A stretch of DNA of 64,000 bases from Croceibacterium selenioxidans (GTDB lineage Bacteria > Pseudomonadota > Alphaproteobacteria > Sphingomonadales > Sphingomonadaceae), in assembly GCF_018599195.1 (NCBI RefSeq), contig NZ_JAHFVK010000002.1:876001-940000 (forward strand), given 5' to 3'. This document shows positions 32,915-42,295 of this stretch, piece by piece. The first letter of the stretch is position 1. Every line of letters starts with the position of its first letter. The notes beneath the pieces are model-generated. The model was not told where the DNA came from, searched no databases, and saw nothing but the letters and a program-made list of their open reading frames with translations. The position numbers and the translations under genes were made by a program.

Positions 32915-34441
32915 ATGAACGGCATGGTCGCCATTCGCGAGGAAGACCTGATCGAAAGCGTCGCCGACGCGTTGCAGTATATCTCGTTCTATCACCCGAT
33001 GGACTACATCCGCGCGCTGGGTGAGGCGTACGAGGCGGAACAGGGCCCGGCGGCAAAGGACGCGATCGCACAGATCCTCACCAACAGCCGCATGTGTGCC
33101 GAAGGGCACCGCCCGATTTGCCAGGACACCGGCATCGTCAACGTGTTCGTGAAATGGGGGCAGGATTGCCGGCTCGAGTCTTCGCGCTCGCTGCAGGACG
33201 TGGTCGATGAAGGTGTGCGCCGCGCCTACAACAATCCCGAGAACAAGCTGCGGGCCTCGGTCCTCGCCGATCCCGCGTTCACTCGCCGCAACACGCGCGA
33301 CAATACGCCGTGCGTGCTGTCGGTCGAAATGGTGCCCGGCAACACGGTAACGGTCGACGTCGCCGCCAAGGGCGGTGGCAGCGAGAACAAGTCCAAGTTC
33401 AAGATGATGAACCCGAGCGACAACATCGTCGACTGGGTCCTCGAGATGGTCCCGCAGATGGGCGCCGGGTGGTGTCCGCCCGGCATGCTCGGTATCGGCA
33501 TTGGCGGGACGGCCGAGCATGCGGTCAAGCTCGCCAAGATGAGCCTGATGGATCCGATCGATATGGGTCAGCTCAAGGCGCGCGGGCCGCAGACCGACAT
33601 CGAGCGGCTGCGGGTCGAGATCTTCGACAAGGTCAACGCGCTCGGCATCGGCGCGCAAGGGCTGGGAGGCCTGGCGACGGTCCTCGACGTCAAAATCTTC
33701 GACTGGCCGTGCCACGCCGCGGGCAAGCCGGTGGCGATGATTCCCAACTGCGCCGCCACGCGCCACGCGCATTTCACGCTCGACGGTTCGGGGCCGAGCT
33801 ACCTGCCGGTGCCGGACCTCGAACAGTGGCCCAAGGTCCAATGGCAGCCCGACAGCGCGGCCAGGAGAGTCGACCTCGACAAGCTGACGGCCGAGGAAGT
33901 GCGGAGCTGGAAGGCGGGCGATCGCCTGCTTCTCAACGGCGCTATGCTCACCGGCCGGGACGCGGCGCACAAGCGCATACAGGACATGCTGTCCAGGGGT
34001 GAGGAACTGCCGGTCAGCTTCAAGGGGCGGGCGATCTACTACGTCGGCCCTGTCGACCCGGTGATGGGAGAGGTCGTCGGCCCTGCCGGTCCAACCACCG
34101 CCACGCGGATGGACAAGTTCACCGACATGATGCTCGACCTCGGACTGCTGGCGATGATCGGCAAGGCCGAGCGCGGGCAAGGCGCGGTGCAGGAGATCGC
34201 CAAGCACAAGGTCGCCTACCTTATGGCTGTCGGCGGGGCGGCCTATCTCGTCGCCCGCGCCATCAAGCAGGCCAAGGTGGTGGGTTTCGAGGACCTCGGG
34301 ATGGAGGCGATCTACGAATTCACCGTGCAGGACATGCCGGTGACGGTGGCCGTCGACAGCGAGGGAAGCAACGTTCACACGCTCGCGCCGCTCCACTGGC
34401 GCGACAAGATCGCCAGCGAAGGGCTGCTCGAAGGCGCCTGA
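32915..34441 (+). CDS. fumA: class I fumarate hydratase
   Basis: This 508-aa Fe-S fumarase interconverts fumarate and malate. The ATG at 32915 follows AGAAGGAG. The alpha-type half (about 1-290) contains ICQDTGI and PGMLGIGIGGTAEHAV; the beta-type half contains GPTTATRMDKF and KHKVAYLMAVGGAAYL. Cysteines of ICQDTG, WCPPG and the later CAATRH are in the expected places for the [4Fe-4S] cluster. Length matches single-chain class I enzymes. Confidence 0.95.
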   Translation: MNGMVAIREEDLIESVADALQYISFYHPMDYIRALGEAYEAEQGPAAKDAIAQILTNSRMCAEGHRPICQDTGIVNVFVKWGQDCRLESSRSLQDVVDEGVRRAYNNPENKLRASVLADPAFTRRNTRDNTPCVLSVEMVPGNTVTVDVAAKGGGSENKSKFKMMNPSDNIVDWVLEMVPQMGAGWCPPGMLGIGIGGTAEHAVKLAKMSLMDPIDMGQLKARGPQTDIERLRVEIFDKVNALGIGAQGLGGLATVLDVKIFDWPCHAAGKPVAMIPNCAATRHAHFTLDGSGPSYLPVPDLEQWPKVQWQPDSAARRVDLDKLTAEEVRSWKAGDRLLLNGAMLTGRDAAHKRIQDMLSRGEELPVSFKGRAIYYVGPVDPVMGEVVGPAGPTTATRMDKFTDMMLDLGLLAMIGKAERGQGAVQEIAKHKVAYLMAVGGAAYLVARAIKQAKVVGFEDLGMEAIYEFTVQDMPVTVAVDSEGSNVHTLAPLHWRDKIASEGLLEGA

Positions 34442-34528
34442 CGAACCTCAAGCGTCGTTCGACCAAGGGGGTACCGCCCTCGACGGCTGGGCTGGCCCTT
34501 TTGCCCCTGTGCCCGCTAGACAGGCGGG

Positions 34529-35722
34529 ATGAATGGGGAACGTAGAGACGAATTCAGCGCGCGCGTGCCGTTCAAGACGGTGCTTCTGTCGATCCTCGGC
34601 CTGTGGCTGGCGTACTTCCTGCTGACCACGCTTAGGGCCGAGCTTCTCGATCTCGGTTTCGCGATGGAGATGATGTGGCGCCGAGCGATCGCCTGCGCGG
34701 CGGGTGTGGTCATCACCCTGGCGCTGTGGCTCGTGTTGCGCATCTTCGACGAGCGGCCCTTGTGGGCCAAGATCGCCGCGGCGCTGCTGGTCTCGCTGCC
34801 GGTGGCGGTGGCCATTGCGCAGACCAACCAGCTCATCATGGCCGACCTGGAAAAGCGCGTTTACGAGCGGATGAAGGCCCAAAAGGCGGCGTCGGTCGGC
34901 GGCAATATCTTCGCGGAACTGCCGGACCTGGGTGCAGACGAGGCGCCCACCGAAGAATCGACCTCGATTACCCTCGCGACGGCGTGGCAGGACATCACCG
35001 AAGTCGCCTTCGGCAGGTACTTCATGATGCTGGCCTGGTGTGCGCTCTATCTCGCGCTGCTAACGGGTGAGCGGGCGACGACGGCTGAGCGACGCGAGGG
35101 CGAATATCGGCGCGCGGCCAAGGCGGCAGAGCTGCGCAGCCTGCGCTACCAGGTCAACCCGCATTTCCTGTTCAACACGCTCAATTCGCTGTCGGCCCTG
35201 GTCCTTACCGGCAAGACTCAGGCAGCCGAGCGCATGATCCAGACCATTTCGACGTTCTATCGCCGCAGCCTCGCTGACGATCCGACCTCCGATGTGCCGT
35301 TGAAGGAGGAATTCGCGCTGCAGAAACTCTATCTCGAGATCGAGGCGGTGCGATTCCCGCATCGGCTACGGGCAGTCTATCAGCTCCCACCGGAGCTGGA
35401 GGACACGCGAGTGCCCGGCATGATCCTCCAGCCGCTGGTCGAGAATTCAGTAAAGCATGCCGTTGCGCCGACTTCGGGCCAGGTGACGATCACGCTAGCG
35501 GCGCGCGAGGAGTATGGGCGGCTGGTGATCACGGTCTCGGATAATGGGCCGGGCGCCTCAATCGACTGCAAGCCGGGCGCGAACCATAGTATAGGCCTGG
35601 CGAACGTCCGGGACCGGTTGGAAGCTCGCTTCGGGACCGAGGCGACGGTCGCCACCGGCCCGACACCGGAAGGGTATACTACGCAGCTGCGGCTACCGCT
35701 TCTGCGCAATCTGGAGGGCTGA
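34529..35722 (+). CDS. LytS-type sensor histidine kinase
   Basis: This 397-aa membrane kinase has about four transmembrane segments in the first 180 residues without a recognisable sensor domain. The His_kinase domain carries YQVNPHFLFNTLNSLSALV with phospho-acceptor H212, then PGMILQPLVENSVKHAV (N box) and VSDNGPGAS (G box). It is followed 5 bp later by its LytTR response regulator, as in LytSR and BtsSR systems. The signal is unknown. Confidence 0.92.
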   Translation: MNGERRDEFSARVPFKTVLLSILGLWLAYFLLTTLRAELLDLGFAMEMMWRRAIACAAGVVITLALWLVLRIFDERPLWAKIAAALLVSLPVAVAIAQTNQLIMADLEKRVYERMKAQKAASVGGNIFAELPDLGADEAPTEESTSITLATAWQDITEVAFGRYFMMLAWCALYLALLTGERATTAERREGEYRRAAKAAELRSLRYQVNPHFLFNTLNSLSALVLTGKTQAAERMIQTISTFYRRSLADDPTSDVPLKEEFALQKLYLEIEAVRFPHRLRAVYQLPPELEDTRVPGMILQPLVENSVKHAVAPTSGQVTITLAAREEYGRLVITVSDNGPGASIDCKPGANHSIGLANVRDRLEARFGTEATVATGPTPEGYTTQLRLPLLRNLEG

Positions 35723-35727
35723 GTTCG

Positions 35728-36471
35728 ATGATGGGGGATGACGGCGTGCTTCGGACGATGATCGTCGATGACGAGCCGCTGGCGATCGAGCGGATGCAGG
35801 TCCTGTGCGCCGAGATGGATCAACTGGCTGTCATCGGCACCGCCAACGATGGCGAGGCCGCCCTGCGCCTGGCGGACAAGCTAAAACCCGACCTGCTCCT
35901 GCTCGACATGACCATGCCCGGGATGGACGGCCTCACGCTCGCCCGTCAGCTCGCGAAAAGAACCAATCCCCCGGCGGTCATCTTCGTCACGGCGCACGAG
36001 GACTTCGCGGTCGAAGCGTTCGATATCGAAGCGGTCGACTATGTCCTGAAACCCGTTGGAGCGGAAAGGCTCGAACGCGCGATCGATCGGGCAATCGGGC
36101 GGCGCGATCGCGTCGTGTCCGAAAACGGGAGCGCCGGTGACTGGCTTACGGAGTTCTGGGTGCCGCACCGGTCCGAGCTGCTGCGGATCGAAGCTGACCA
36201 GGTCGAGCGGATCGACGCCGAGCGCGACTATGTCCGGCTACATGTGCAGGATCGCAGCTATCTTTTGTTACAGACGATCGCCGGACTCGAGGGGCGGCTC
36301 GATCCTTCGCGGTTCATCCGGATCCACCGTTCCACCATCCTGCGGCGGGATCGCATTCGCGGCCTCAGGCACGAAGGCCTGGGTGTCTGGTGCGCCGAGC
36401 TCGAAAACGGCGAGACCTTGCGCATAGGGCGAACCTACCTGCGCAAGGTCAAGGCTATGGCCGGGCGCTGA
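35728..36471 (+). CDS. LytTR-family response regulator
   Basis: This 247-aa regulator has a receiver domain (about 9-125) with the acidic pocket IVDDEP, phosphorylation site D60 in LLLDMTMPGMDG and the conserved KP of YVLKPVG. The C-terminal LytTR DNA-binding domain (about 145-245) shows VERIDAERDYVRLHV, FIRIHRSTILRRDRI and IGRTYLRKVK. It pairs with the upstream kinase. Target genes are unknown. Confidence 0.93.
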   Translation: MMGDDGVLRTMIVDDEPLAIERMQVLCAEMDQLAVIGTANDGEAALRLADKLKPDLLLLDMTMPGMDGLTLARQLAKRTNPPAVIFVTAHEDFAVEAFDIEAVDYVLKPVGAERLERAIDRAIGRRDRVVSENGSAGDWLTEFWVPHRSELLRIEADQVERIDAERDYVRLHVQDRSYLLLQTIAGLEGRLDPSRFIRIHRSTILRRDRIRGLRHEGLGVWCAELENGETLRIGRTYLRKVKAMAGR

Positions 36472-36506
36472 TTGGAGAGGAGCGCCCGGCCCGGGGGGTT
36501 CTGTAA

Positions 36507-36818
36507 TCAGCCGCTGGTGCGATCGCCGGTAAGGTGGCTCAGGCTCTGGCCAATCTGCGTGCGGGCGGCGCCGTAGCATTCCCGTGACTCCGAGGTGGAA
36601 AGCCGCGAGCCCGTCACCTTCTCGTCCATACCGCAGGCATCGCGAGCGGCCTTGTCCATCCGGCGATCGAGTTCCTTCTGTCCGGCTTCGGTCGAGAGAT
36701 CGAGGTCCTTGTAGGCGATTGTCACCTTTTGGGTCTGGGTCTCGCCCGCGAAGGCGATGGCCGGAGTGATGAGAGCGGAGGCCGCGGCCAGCGCCAGTGA
36801 AATTGTACGAATGGTCAT
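36507..36818 (-). CDS. UrcA family protein
   Basis: This 103-aa protein uses the ATG at 36818 and has a signal peptide cleaved near FAGE. The mature part fits UrcA: VTIAYKDLDLSTEAGQKEL, DKAARDACG and ESRECYGAA, with the two cysteines that probably form a disulfide. UrcA proteins are common in sphingomonads and caulobacters, with no known function. It is convergent with the LytTR regulator. Confidence 0.85.
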   Translation of the reverse strand: MTIRTISLALAAASALITPAIAFAGETQTQKVTIAYKDLDLSTEAGQKELDRRMDKAARDACGMDEKVTGSRLSTSESRECYGAARTQIGQSLSHLTGDRTSG

Positions 36819-37030
36819 TTGCGGTTCCCCTTCAGGCTGCGCCGCAACTACCGGGACTGAGTGGCGGCTGCGGCGCAAGCAGATAGATACCGCGGGGAAC
36901 CTCGCCGGTATTGGAGCGCTCGATATAGGACGTGCGTCGTTCGACGGATTTCGACGCTGCCGATGAAGAGTCCAGTCCGATCCACGAACGGCAATTGGCA
37001 ACCGACGAATGTATCGTCACATTGTGAACA

Positions 37031-37297
37031 ATGGCAATTTTCCTCACTTTTTTGCTCGGCATCGGCAATTTTGCTGTCCACAAGGCGGTCCTTGAAAGCC
37101 GTCATCCCTTGCTTGAGCAGCTTCCGGCGATCCTGCGCGGGTTTGGCGGGAGGGCCAGCCTCGGGGTCGAGTTCGTGCTCTTGCTCGGCGTTCTCTTGCT
37201 TGCGGCCTATGGCCATCCGGGCTGGGGGTGGGCCTATCTCGGGTACAGCGTGATCAACGGGATATCCGGCTGGCTGATCATCTCGCGTCGCACATGA
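37031..37297 (+). CDS. small predicted membrane protein
   Basis: This 88-aa protein has hydrophobic stretches at about 1-16, 46-60 and 66-84 (VEFVLLLGVLLLAAYG, WAYLGYSVINGISGWLII). No family recognised and no clear Shine-Dalgarno. The stop codon overlaps a possible ATG of the following kinase-like gene, consistent with coupling. Upstream, 36819-37030 shows no other gene. Confidence 0.6.
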   Translation: MAIFLTFLLGIGNFAVHKAVLESRHPLLEQLPAILRGFGGRASLGVEFVLLLGVLLLAAYGHPGWGWAYLGYSVINGISGWLIISRRT

Positions 37298-37332
37298 CGG
37301 GAACCGCGAGCCGGGGTGTTCGCTTTGGCGCC

Positions 37333-38190
37333 ATGACGAGAAACAACGACATCTGGCTGGTCAACAACGCTTCGAGCGGAAGCAATGACGACACGGCGCT
37401 CGCGGCGCTCGAGGAATGCTTCAACGAGCATGGCCTGCGCCTGTGCGGACGCAGCGTGTTTCCGGACGAGGAACTGCCGACGCCAGCCGTCCTCGATGCC
37501 GCCGGTGTCGGATGCGTGGCGGTCTTTGCCGGGGACGGCACGATCAACTCATTGATCGCCCGGCTTGAGGGGTGGGGTGGGGCCGTTCTGGTCTTGGCCG
37601 GCGGGACGATGAACCTGCTCTACCAGAGGCTCCATGGCGACCGTTCGCTGGAGGACGTCGTCTCGCTTGTCGCTGGGGGCGCCGCCCAAAGACGTCGGCC
37701 CGGTGTGATCCGCAGCGAGCTTGGCGATGCGTATGCGGGCTTATTGGCCGGGCCTGGGGCGAGCTGGGGTCGCGTGCGTGAAGCCATGCGTGATGCCAAT
37801 GTCGCCGAACTCGCCGCCGGGACAGTCGAGGCCATCAACGAGACCCTCGGCGGCGAAATGATCGCCTGCATCGAACCCGGGCTTGGCCGCCGCGAAGGCT
37901 ATCCTCTGGTCATGCTCACGCCCCATGACTCCGGGATCGAGGTCGACGGCTACTATGCGGAGTCGACCGGTGAATATCTTGAACAGACCTGGGCCTTGCT
38001 CAAACGCAATTTCCGCGAAGGACCGCACGATACGCTAGGCGTCGTGCGGTCACTTCGACTGGCGAGCACTCAGGGCAATCCGTTCGGTGTCCTGGTCGAC
38101 GGCGAGCAGGCCGACGCTCCCGCTTCGGTGGAGTTCAAGCTGGCGGCCTGCGGGGTCGACCTGCTAGCCACCGAGGCCGATGCCCGATAG
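37333..38190 (+). CDS. diacylglycerol kinase-like lipid kinase
   Basis: This 285-aa protein of the DAGK_cat type phosphorylates lipids or sphingoid bases in its characterised relatives. NNASSGSND at the N-terminus matches the NPxSG region, CVAVFAGDGTINSLI is the GGDGT nucleotide motif (first G replaced by A), and LAGGTMNLLYQRL is the substrate region. The ATG at 37333 fits the domain start; an in-frame ATG at 37294 overlapping the previous stop is an alternative. The 3' end overlaps the phosphoesterase gene by 11 bp. Confidence 0.82.
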   Translation: MTRNNDIWLVNNASSGSNDDTALAALEECFNEHGLRLCGRSVFPDEELPTPAVLDAAGVGCVAVFAGDGTINSLIARLEGWGGAVLVLAGGTMNLLYQRLHGDRSLEDVVSLVAGGAAQRRRPGVIRSELGDAYAGLLAGPGASWGRVREAMRDANVAELAAGTVEAINETLGGEMIACIEPGLGRREGYPLVMLTPHDSGIEVDGYYAESTGEYLEQTWALLKRNFREGPHDTLGVVRSLRLASTQGNPFGVLVDGEQADAPASVEFKLAACGVDLLATEADAR

Positions 38191-39049
38191 TCCACTACCC
38201 TCCACCCTGCTCTTCCATTTGAGCGACATCCATTTCGGCCTGGAGGACCGGCGCGCACTTGCCTGGGTCGAAGAGGAAATTGCTAATCGGCGGCCGCACG
38301 CCGTCGCCATCACCGGCGATTTGACCATGCGCGCACGGCATCGAGAATTCGATGCGGCCACACGCTGGATTCGGTCGTTGGATGTTCCTGTTACCGTCGA
38401 GGTAGGCAATCACGACATGCCCTACTTCAATTTGATCGAGCGCTTCTTCGATCCCTATCGCCGCTTCCGCGCCATCGAGGGATTGATCGAGCGAGAGATC
38501 GACCTGCCGGGCCTGGCGATCGTTCCGCTCAAGACTGCGGTTAGAGGGCAGCCGCGGTTCAACTGGTCGAAGGGCTGGGTGAGCCAGCCGTCGCTGGCCA
38601 AGTGCCTCGCCGCGATCGATGCCTTGCCCAAAGGCGTGAAGGCTCTGGTCACCGCCCATCATCCGCTGCGCGAGGTCGGAACAAAAGGGACGGCGCTGAC
38701 AATCAATGGCGCGAAGGCTCTCGGCGAATTGGCCCGGCGCCCGGTGCTGGCAGTGCTCAGTGGGCACGTGCACGATCCGTTCGACATTATCGAACAGACG
38801 CCGGCAGGGCCGGTCAGGATGATCGGAGCGGGGACGTTGTCGCAACGCATTCGCTCGACCCCGCCCAGCTTCAATGAACTGACCTGGGATGGTGAAACTC
38901 TCACGGTCCGGGCGCGCAACCTCGATGAAGTGCCCACCCGGGCGATGCAGATCGACGACGTGCCCGAAAACGCCCTGCCCCCTCGCGGGCCTGGCGAGCC
39001 CGTGGCGCCGGTAAACCAGGTTCCCGAGACGGATCCGCCGGTGCACTAG
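38180..39049 (+). CDS. metallophosphoesterase
   Basis: This 289-aa calcineurin-like phosphoesterase shows all metal motifs: HLSDIHFG (DxH), ITGDLTM (GDxx), EVGNHDMPYF (GNHD), TAHHPLRE and VLSGHVHDPFD (GHxH). The substrate is not predictable; cAMP and phospholipid phosphatases are possible relatives. It overlaps the lipid-kinase-like gene by 11 bp, so a lipid-phosphate substrate is conceivable but is only an inference from context. Confidence 0.92.
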   Translation: MPDSPLPSTLLFHLSDIHFGLEDRRALAWVEEEIANRRPHAVAITGDLTMRARHREFDAATRWIRSLDVPVTVEVGNHDMPYFNLIERFFDPYRRFRAIEGLIEREIDLPGLAIVPLKTAVRGQPRFNWSKGWVSQPSLAKCLAAIDALPKGVKALVTAHHPLREVGTKGTALTINGAKALGELARRPVLAVLSGHVHDPFDIIEQTPAGPVRMIGAGTLSQRIRSTPPSFNELTWDGETLTVRARNLDEVPTRAMQIDDVPENALPPRGPGEPVAPVNQVPETDPPVH

Positions 39050-39137
39050 CGCGCCCTCTCCCGAAAAACCCCGATGGCGATGACGGTGCCGCTACCTCAC
39101 AAGCGGCCAGAATGCTCGCCGCTCGGGGAAACCGCCG

Positions 39138-39962
39138 ATGACCTTGGTCGGGAACTGGATCTTGAGCGAGCCACTCTGGCTTGTCTTCGCTGGACTTCTC
39201 GTCTGCCTCGTCTTGAGCGCCCTGCTCGGCTACGTCCTGAGGCGCTGGGTTTCGCCGGACAAAGACGAGAAGTCCGACCAGGAAGGCTATATCTTCTCCG
39301 CCGTGATGGGGCTGCTGGCTCTCCTGGTTGGCTTCACCTTTTCGCTGGCCATCGATCGCTTCGACAACCGCCGGACTCAGGTGCTGGAAGAGGCGAATGC
39401 GATCGGCACGACCTACCTGCGTGCGCAACTGCTTGAGGAACCTCATAGGACCGAAATCAGCAATCTGCTCATGGCCTATGTCGACAATCGGGTCATGCTA
39501 GGAAAGGCCAGACCCGGCCCTGAGGGGTTAGAATTGGCGGCCAGGAGCGACGCCCTCCTCGTCGACTTGTGGAAGGCCACGGTGTCTGCTTATCCCTCGA
39601 TCGAGGAGACGCCCTTGGCGATAACGTTCGTCAATACGATGAACGAAATGATCGACATGGACGCGGCGCGAAAAGCCGCCCGTCGGACCCACGTTCCGCC
39701 GCAGGTCTTCGCCCTGCTTTTCATCTATCAGATCATTACCGCCGGCGTGATCGGCTATGTCATGACGGGCCGAAATGGACGCAAGGTGTCGGCCTTCCTG
39801 CTGTTCCTGTTTGCCCTATCGGTGATCCTGATCATCGACCTCGACAGCCCCACGACGGGGTCGATCAGGGAATCGCAACGGCCCATGGAAGACCTTCAAC
39901 AGTCGTTGCACGCGCAGCCGGCGGGCTCGTATGATCCAGAGCCGGCGCCACAGCCATCTTGA
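39138..39962 (+). CDS. DUF4239 membrane protein (bestrophin-like)
   Basis: This 274-aa protein has two N-terminal transmembrane segments (about 10-32 and 55-75), a charged cytoplasmic or periplasmic middle (DRFDNRRTQVLEEANAIGTT), and two C-terminal segments (FALLFIYQIITAGVIGYVM and SAFLLFLFALSVILII). The ending DLDSPTTGSIRESQRPMEDL is the DUF4239 signature. Function is unknown; a channel fold has been proposed for relatives. Confidence 0.85.
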   Translation: MTLVGNWILSEPLWLVFAGLLVCLVLSALLGYVLRRWVSPDKDEKSDQEGYIFSAVMGLLALLVGFTFSLAIDRFDNRRTQVLEEANAIGTTYLRAQLLEEPHRTEISNLLMAYVDNRVMLGKARPGPEGLELAARSDALLVDLWKATVSAYPSIEETPLAITFVNTMNEMIDMDAARKAARRTHVPPQVFALLFIYQIITAGVIGYVMTGRNGRKVSAFLLFLFALSVILIIDLDSPTTGSIRESQRPMEDLQQSLHAQPAGSYDPEPAPQPS

Positions 39963-39992
39963 GTTTCTCTCGCCTTGGCCTAGCGTTCGCGC

Positions 39993-41075
39993 ATGGGCGA
40001 GGCAGACGACCGGGTGGCCGGCACTTACTTGTTCGACGAGTTCCAGCTCGAACCGCGTAACCGGCGGCTCGCGCGCAAGGGCGTGCCGGTTGAGATCAAC
40101 GCCCGCTATCTCGATGCCCTCGCCCTTCTGGTTCGCGAGCATGGCCAGCTCGTTTCCAAGGACCGCTTCCTCGACGAGGTATGGCGCGGGATACCGGTGA
40201 CCGACGAAGCGCTTACCCAGTGCATCAAGACTCTGCGGCGCCACCTGGGCGACGATGCGGCGGCACCTCGGTTCGTAGAGACGGTCCCCAAGCATGGCTA
40301 CCGCTTCATTGCGGCGGTCGAATGGACCGATGGGGCTGCCAGCGGATTCTCTGCGTCCCCTTCGGTCAACGCGTGGCTGGAGTGGCTGCCGTTCGGCGCC
40401 GCGGGCACGCTGGGGGGTGCGTTCGCAGGGCTCATCGGCGGCTTGTTCTATGGGCTCAGTGGAACGTCCACGCCACTGCAACCGGGAATGGGAGCCACTT
40501 CGGTATTGCTCGTGCTGACCACACTCACGGTGGTGATCGCGGTTCTCGGGGCGGCGGGGGTGAGCTTCGGCATGGCGGCAGCCGGCTACGCTTCGGGAAG
40601 CCCCTGGCGCTGGGCCCCTGCCGGAGGCGCCCTTGGCGGGCTGCTCGTCGGCGCCATCGTCAAGTTGCTCGGGCTCGACGCGTTCAACCTGCTGTTCGGG
40701 CAATCGCCGGGCAACATTACGGGCGCGCCCGAGGGCTTGTTGCTGGGCGGTGCCGTCGGGGTTGGCGCCTGGCTCGCCGGGCGATCGCGCCAACCGGGCC
40801 TGCGCCAGGGCGCTGGCATCGCCGCGCTGACCGGCGGACTGGCCGGCGTCCTCATCACCTTGCTTGGCGGGCATATGATGGGCGGCAGCCTCGATCTGCT
40901 GGCCCGAAGCTTGCCGGATTCGCGCCTGACGCTCGATCCGATCGGGTCGCTGTTTGGCGAACACGGCTTTGGGCCGGTGAGCCACGCCGTGACCGGTGGT
41001 TTGGAAGGCGCCCTGTTCGGCGGCTGCGTGGTTGGGGCGATGATCCTGGCCCATCGGGCCTTGGCAGAATCCTGA
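39993..41075 (+). CDS. winged-helix regulator fused to a glycine-rich multi-pass membrane domain
   Basis: This 360-aa protein has an OmpR/ToxR-type winged helix (about 12-110): RYLDALALLVREHGQLVSKDRFLDEVW, then RGIPVTDEALTQCIKTLRRHLGDD and VETVPKHGYRFIA. Unlike ToxR or CadC, which have one TM helix and a periplasmic sensor, the rest (125-355) is about six hydrophobic, glycine-rich segments with short loops and no evident sensor domain. It would regulate transcription from the membrane. A terminator follows at 41087. Confidence 0.85.
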   Translation: MGEADDRVAGTYLFDEFQLEPRNRRLARKGVPVEINARYLDALALLVREHGQLVSKDRFLDEVWRGIPVTDEALTQCIKTLRRHLGDDAAAPRFVETVPKHGYRFIAAVEWTDGAASGFSASPSVNAWLEWLPFGAAGTLGGAFAGLIGGLFYGLSGTSTPLQPGMGATSVLLVLTTLTVVIAVLGAAGVSFGMAAAGYASGSPWRWAPAGGALGGLLVGAIVKLLGLDAFNLLFGQSPGNITGAPEGLLLGGAVGVGAWLAGRSRQPGLRQGAGIAALTGGLAGVLITLLGGHMMGGSLDLLARSLPDSRLTLDPIGSLFGEHGFGPVSHAVTGGLEGALFGGCVVGAMILAHRALAES

Positions 41076-41086
41076 GCGGCCAAACA

Positions 41087-41116
41087 AAAAGGGCGGCCCC
41101 GCAGGACCGCCCTTTT
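41087..41116. terminator. bidirectional intrinsic terminator
   Basis: AAAAGGGCGG (41087-41096) pairs perfectly with CCGCCCTTTT (41107-41116). Plus-strand U-run ends the winged-helix gene and the minus-strand A-side U-run ends the convergent rplM-rpsI operon. Confidence 0.9.
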
Positions 41117-41138
41117 CGCTTGTTCGGTATCGAACCGC

Positions 41139-41660
41139 TTAGCGCTTCGAGAACTGGAAGCTGCGGCGGGCCTTGGCGCGGCCGTACTTCTTACGCTCGA
41201 CCGTGCGGCTGTCGCGGGTCAGGAAGCCGGCGGCCTTGACCGTGGAGCGCAGGGCCGGCTCGTACTTGGCGAGAGCCTGGCTGATGCCATGCTTGACCGC
41301 GCCGGCCTGGCCGGAGAGGCCGCCGCCCTTGACGGTCGCGATGACATCGTACTGGCCTTCACGGCCCGCGATGGCGAACGGCTGGTTGATCACCAGGCGC
41401 AGCGTCGGACGGGCGAAGTAGACTTCCTGTTCGCGGCCATTGACCACGACCTTGCCGCTGCCGGGCTTGAGCCACACGCGCGCCACGGCATCCTTGCGTC
41501 GGCCGGTCGCGTAAGCACGGCCCTGCTTGTCCAGCTCCTGCTCGCGCAGGATGGCCGGGGTCGAAGGAGCGGCAGCGACCGGAGCGGCGTCGGCGACGGC
41601 GAGCGTGTTGAGCTCGGCCAGATCGGAGACGGTCTGGGTATCGTTGTTTTCGGTAGCCAT
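41139..41660 (-). CDS. rpsI: 30S ribosomal protein S9
   Basis: This 173-aa protein is S9, whose C-terminal tail contacts P-site tRNA. The core (about 45-173) shows [46 protein letters not shown] and the ending [17 protein letters not shown]. About 44 extra N-terminal residues rich in A and P precede it, longer than E. coli S9 (130) but usual in this group. The start overlaps the rplM stop by 1 bp. Confidence 0.98.
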   Translation of the reverse strand: MATENNDTQTVSDLAELNTLAVADAAPVAAAPSTPAILREQELDKQGRAYATGRRKDAVARVWLKPGSGKVVVNGREQEVYFARPTLRLVINQPFAIAGREGQYDVIATVKGGGLSGQAGAVKHGISQALAKYEPALRSTVKAAGFLTRDSRTVERKKYGRAKARRSFQFSKR

Positions 41661-42139
41661 TATGCGGCAGCCTTGTTCTTGCGGTTCAGCGAAGCGACGT
41701 CGAGCGGCTGGGGCTGGGTGCCACCATGCGGATGCTCGGTGCCGGCGTAGAGGTGCAGCGCCTTCATCTGCTGACGGCCCAGCGGACCGCGCGGGATCAT
41801 GCGTTCGACTGCCTTTTCCAGCACGCGCTCGGGGAAGCGGCCGTCGAGGACCTTGTCCGCCGTCACGGCCTTGATGCCGCCGGCATAGCCGGTGTGCTTG
41901 TAGTAGGTCTTTTCGTCGCGCTTGTTGCCCGTGAAACGGACCTTCTCGACGTTGATGACCACGACATGGTCACCGCAATCGACGTGCGGCGTGAAGCTCG
42001 GCTTGTGCTTGCCGCGCAGGTGGTTGGCGACGATCACGGCGAGACGGCCGACGACCAGTCCCTCTGCATCGATCAGGTGCCACTTCTTTTCGACCTCGGC
42101 CGGCTTGATCGACCGGGTGATCTTGGTGAGCGCCTTCAT
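41660..42139 (-). CDS. rplM: 50S ribosomal protein L13
   Basis: This 159-aa early-assembly 23S-binding protein shows [59 protein letters not shown] and [25 protein letters not shown]. The ending is slightly extended. It is the first gene of the rplM-rpsI operon. The upstream gap (42140-42295) shows no other gene. Confidence 0.98.
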   Translation of the reverse strand: MKALTKITRSIKPAEVEKKWHLIDAEGLVVGRLAVIVANHLRGKHKPSFTPHVDCGDHVVVINVEKVRFTGNKRDEKTYYKHTGYAGGIKAVTADKVLDGRFPERVLEKAVERMIPRGPLGRQQMKALHLYAGTEHPHGGTQPQPLDVASLNRKNKAAA

Positions 42140-42295
42140 GGCGGTGTGTCCTTATTACGAATAGGTTTCGCTCAGCCGGATTCGCTCCGGCCCTCGCGAA
42201 GAGCGGGCCATTTGTCGTTTGAGCCCCTGTAAGTCAAGCAATCCGCGCCTTTGCTGAGAGGTAAAATAATACCGCCTCACAAAGGTGGGGGCGAT

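Noticed and set aside
32768-34396. 542-codon minus-strand open frame opposite fumarase
   Set aside because: Antisense to a well-conserved class I fumarase and rich in H, R and G, as expected for a shadow frame.
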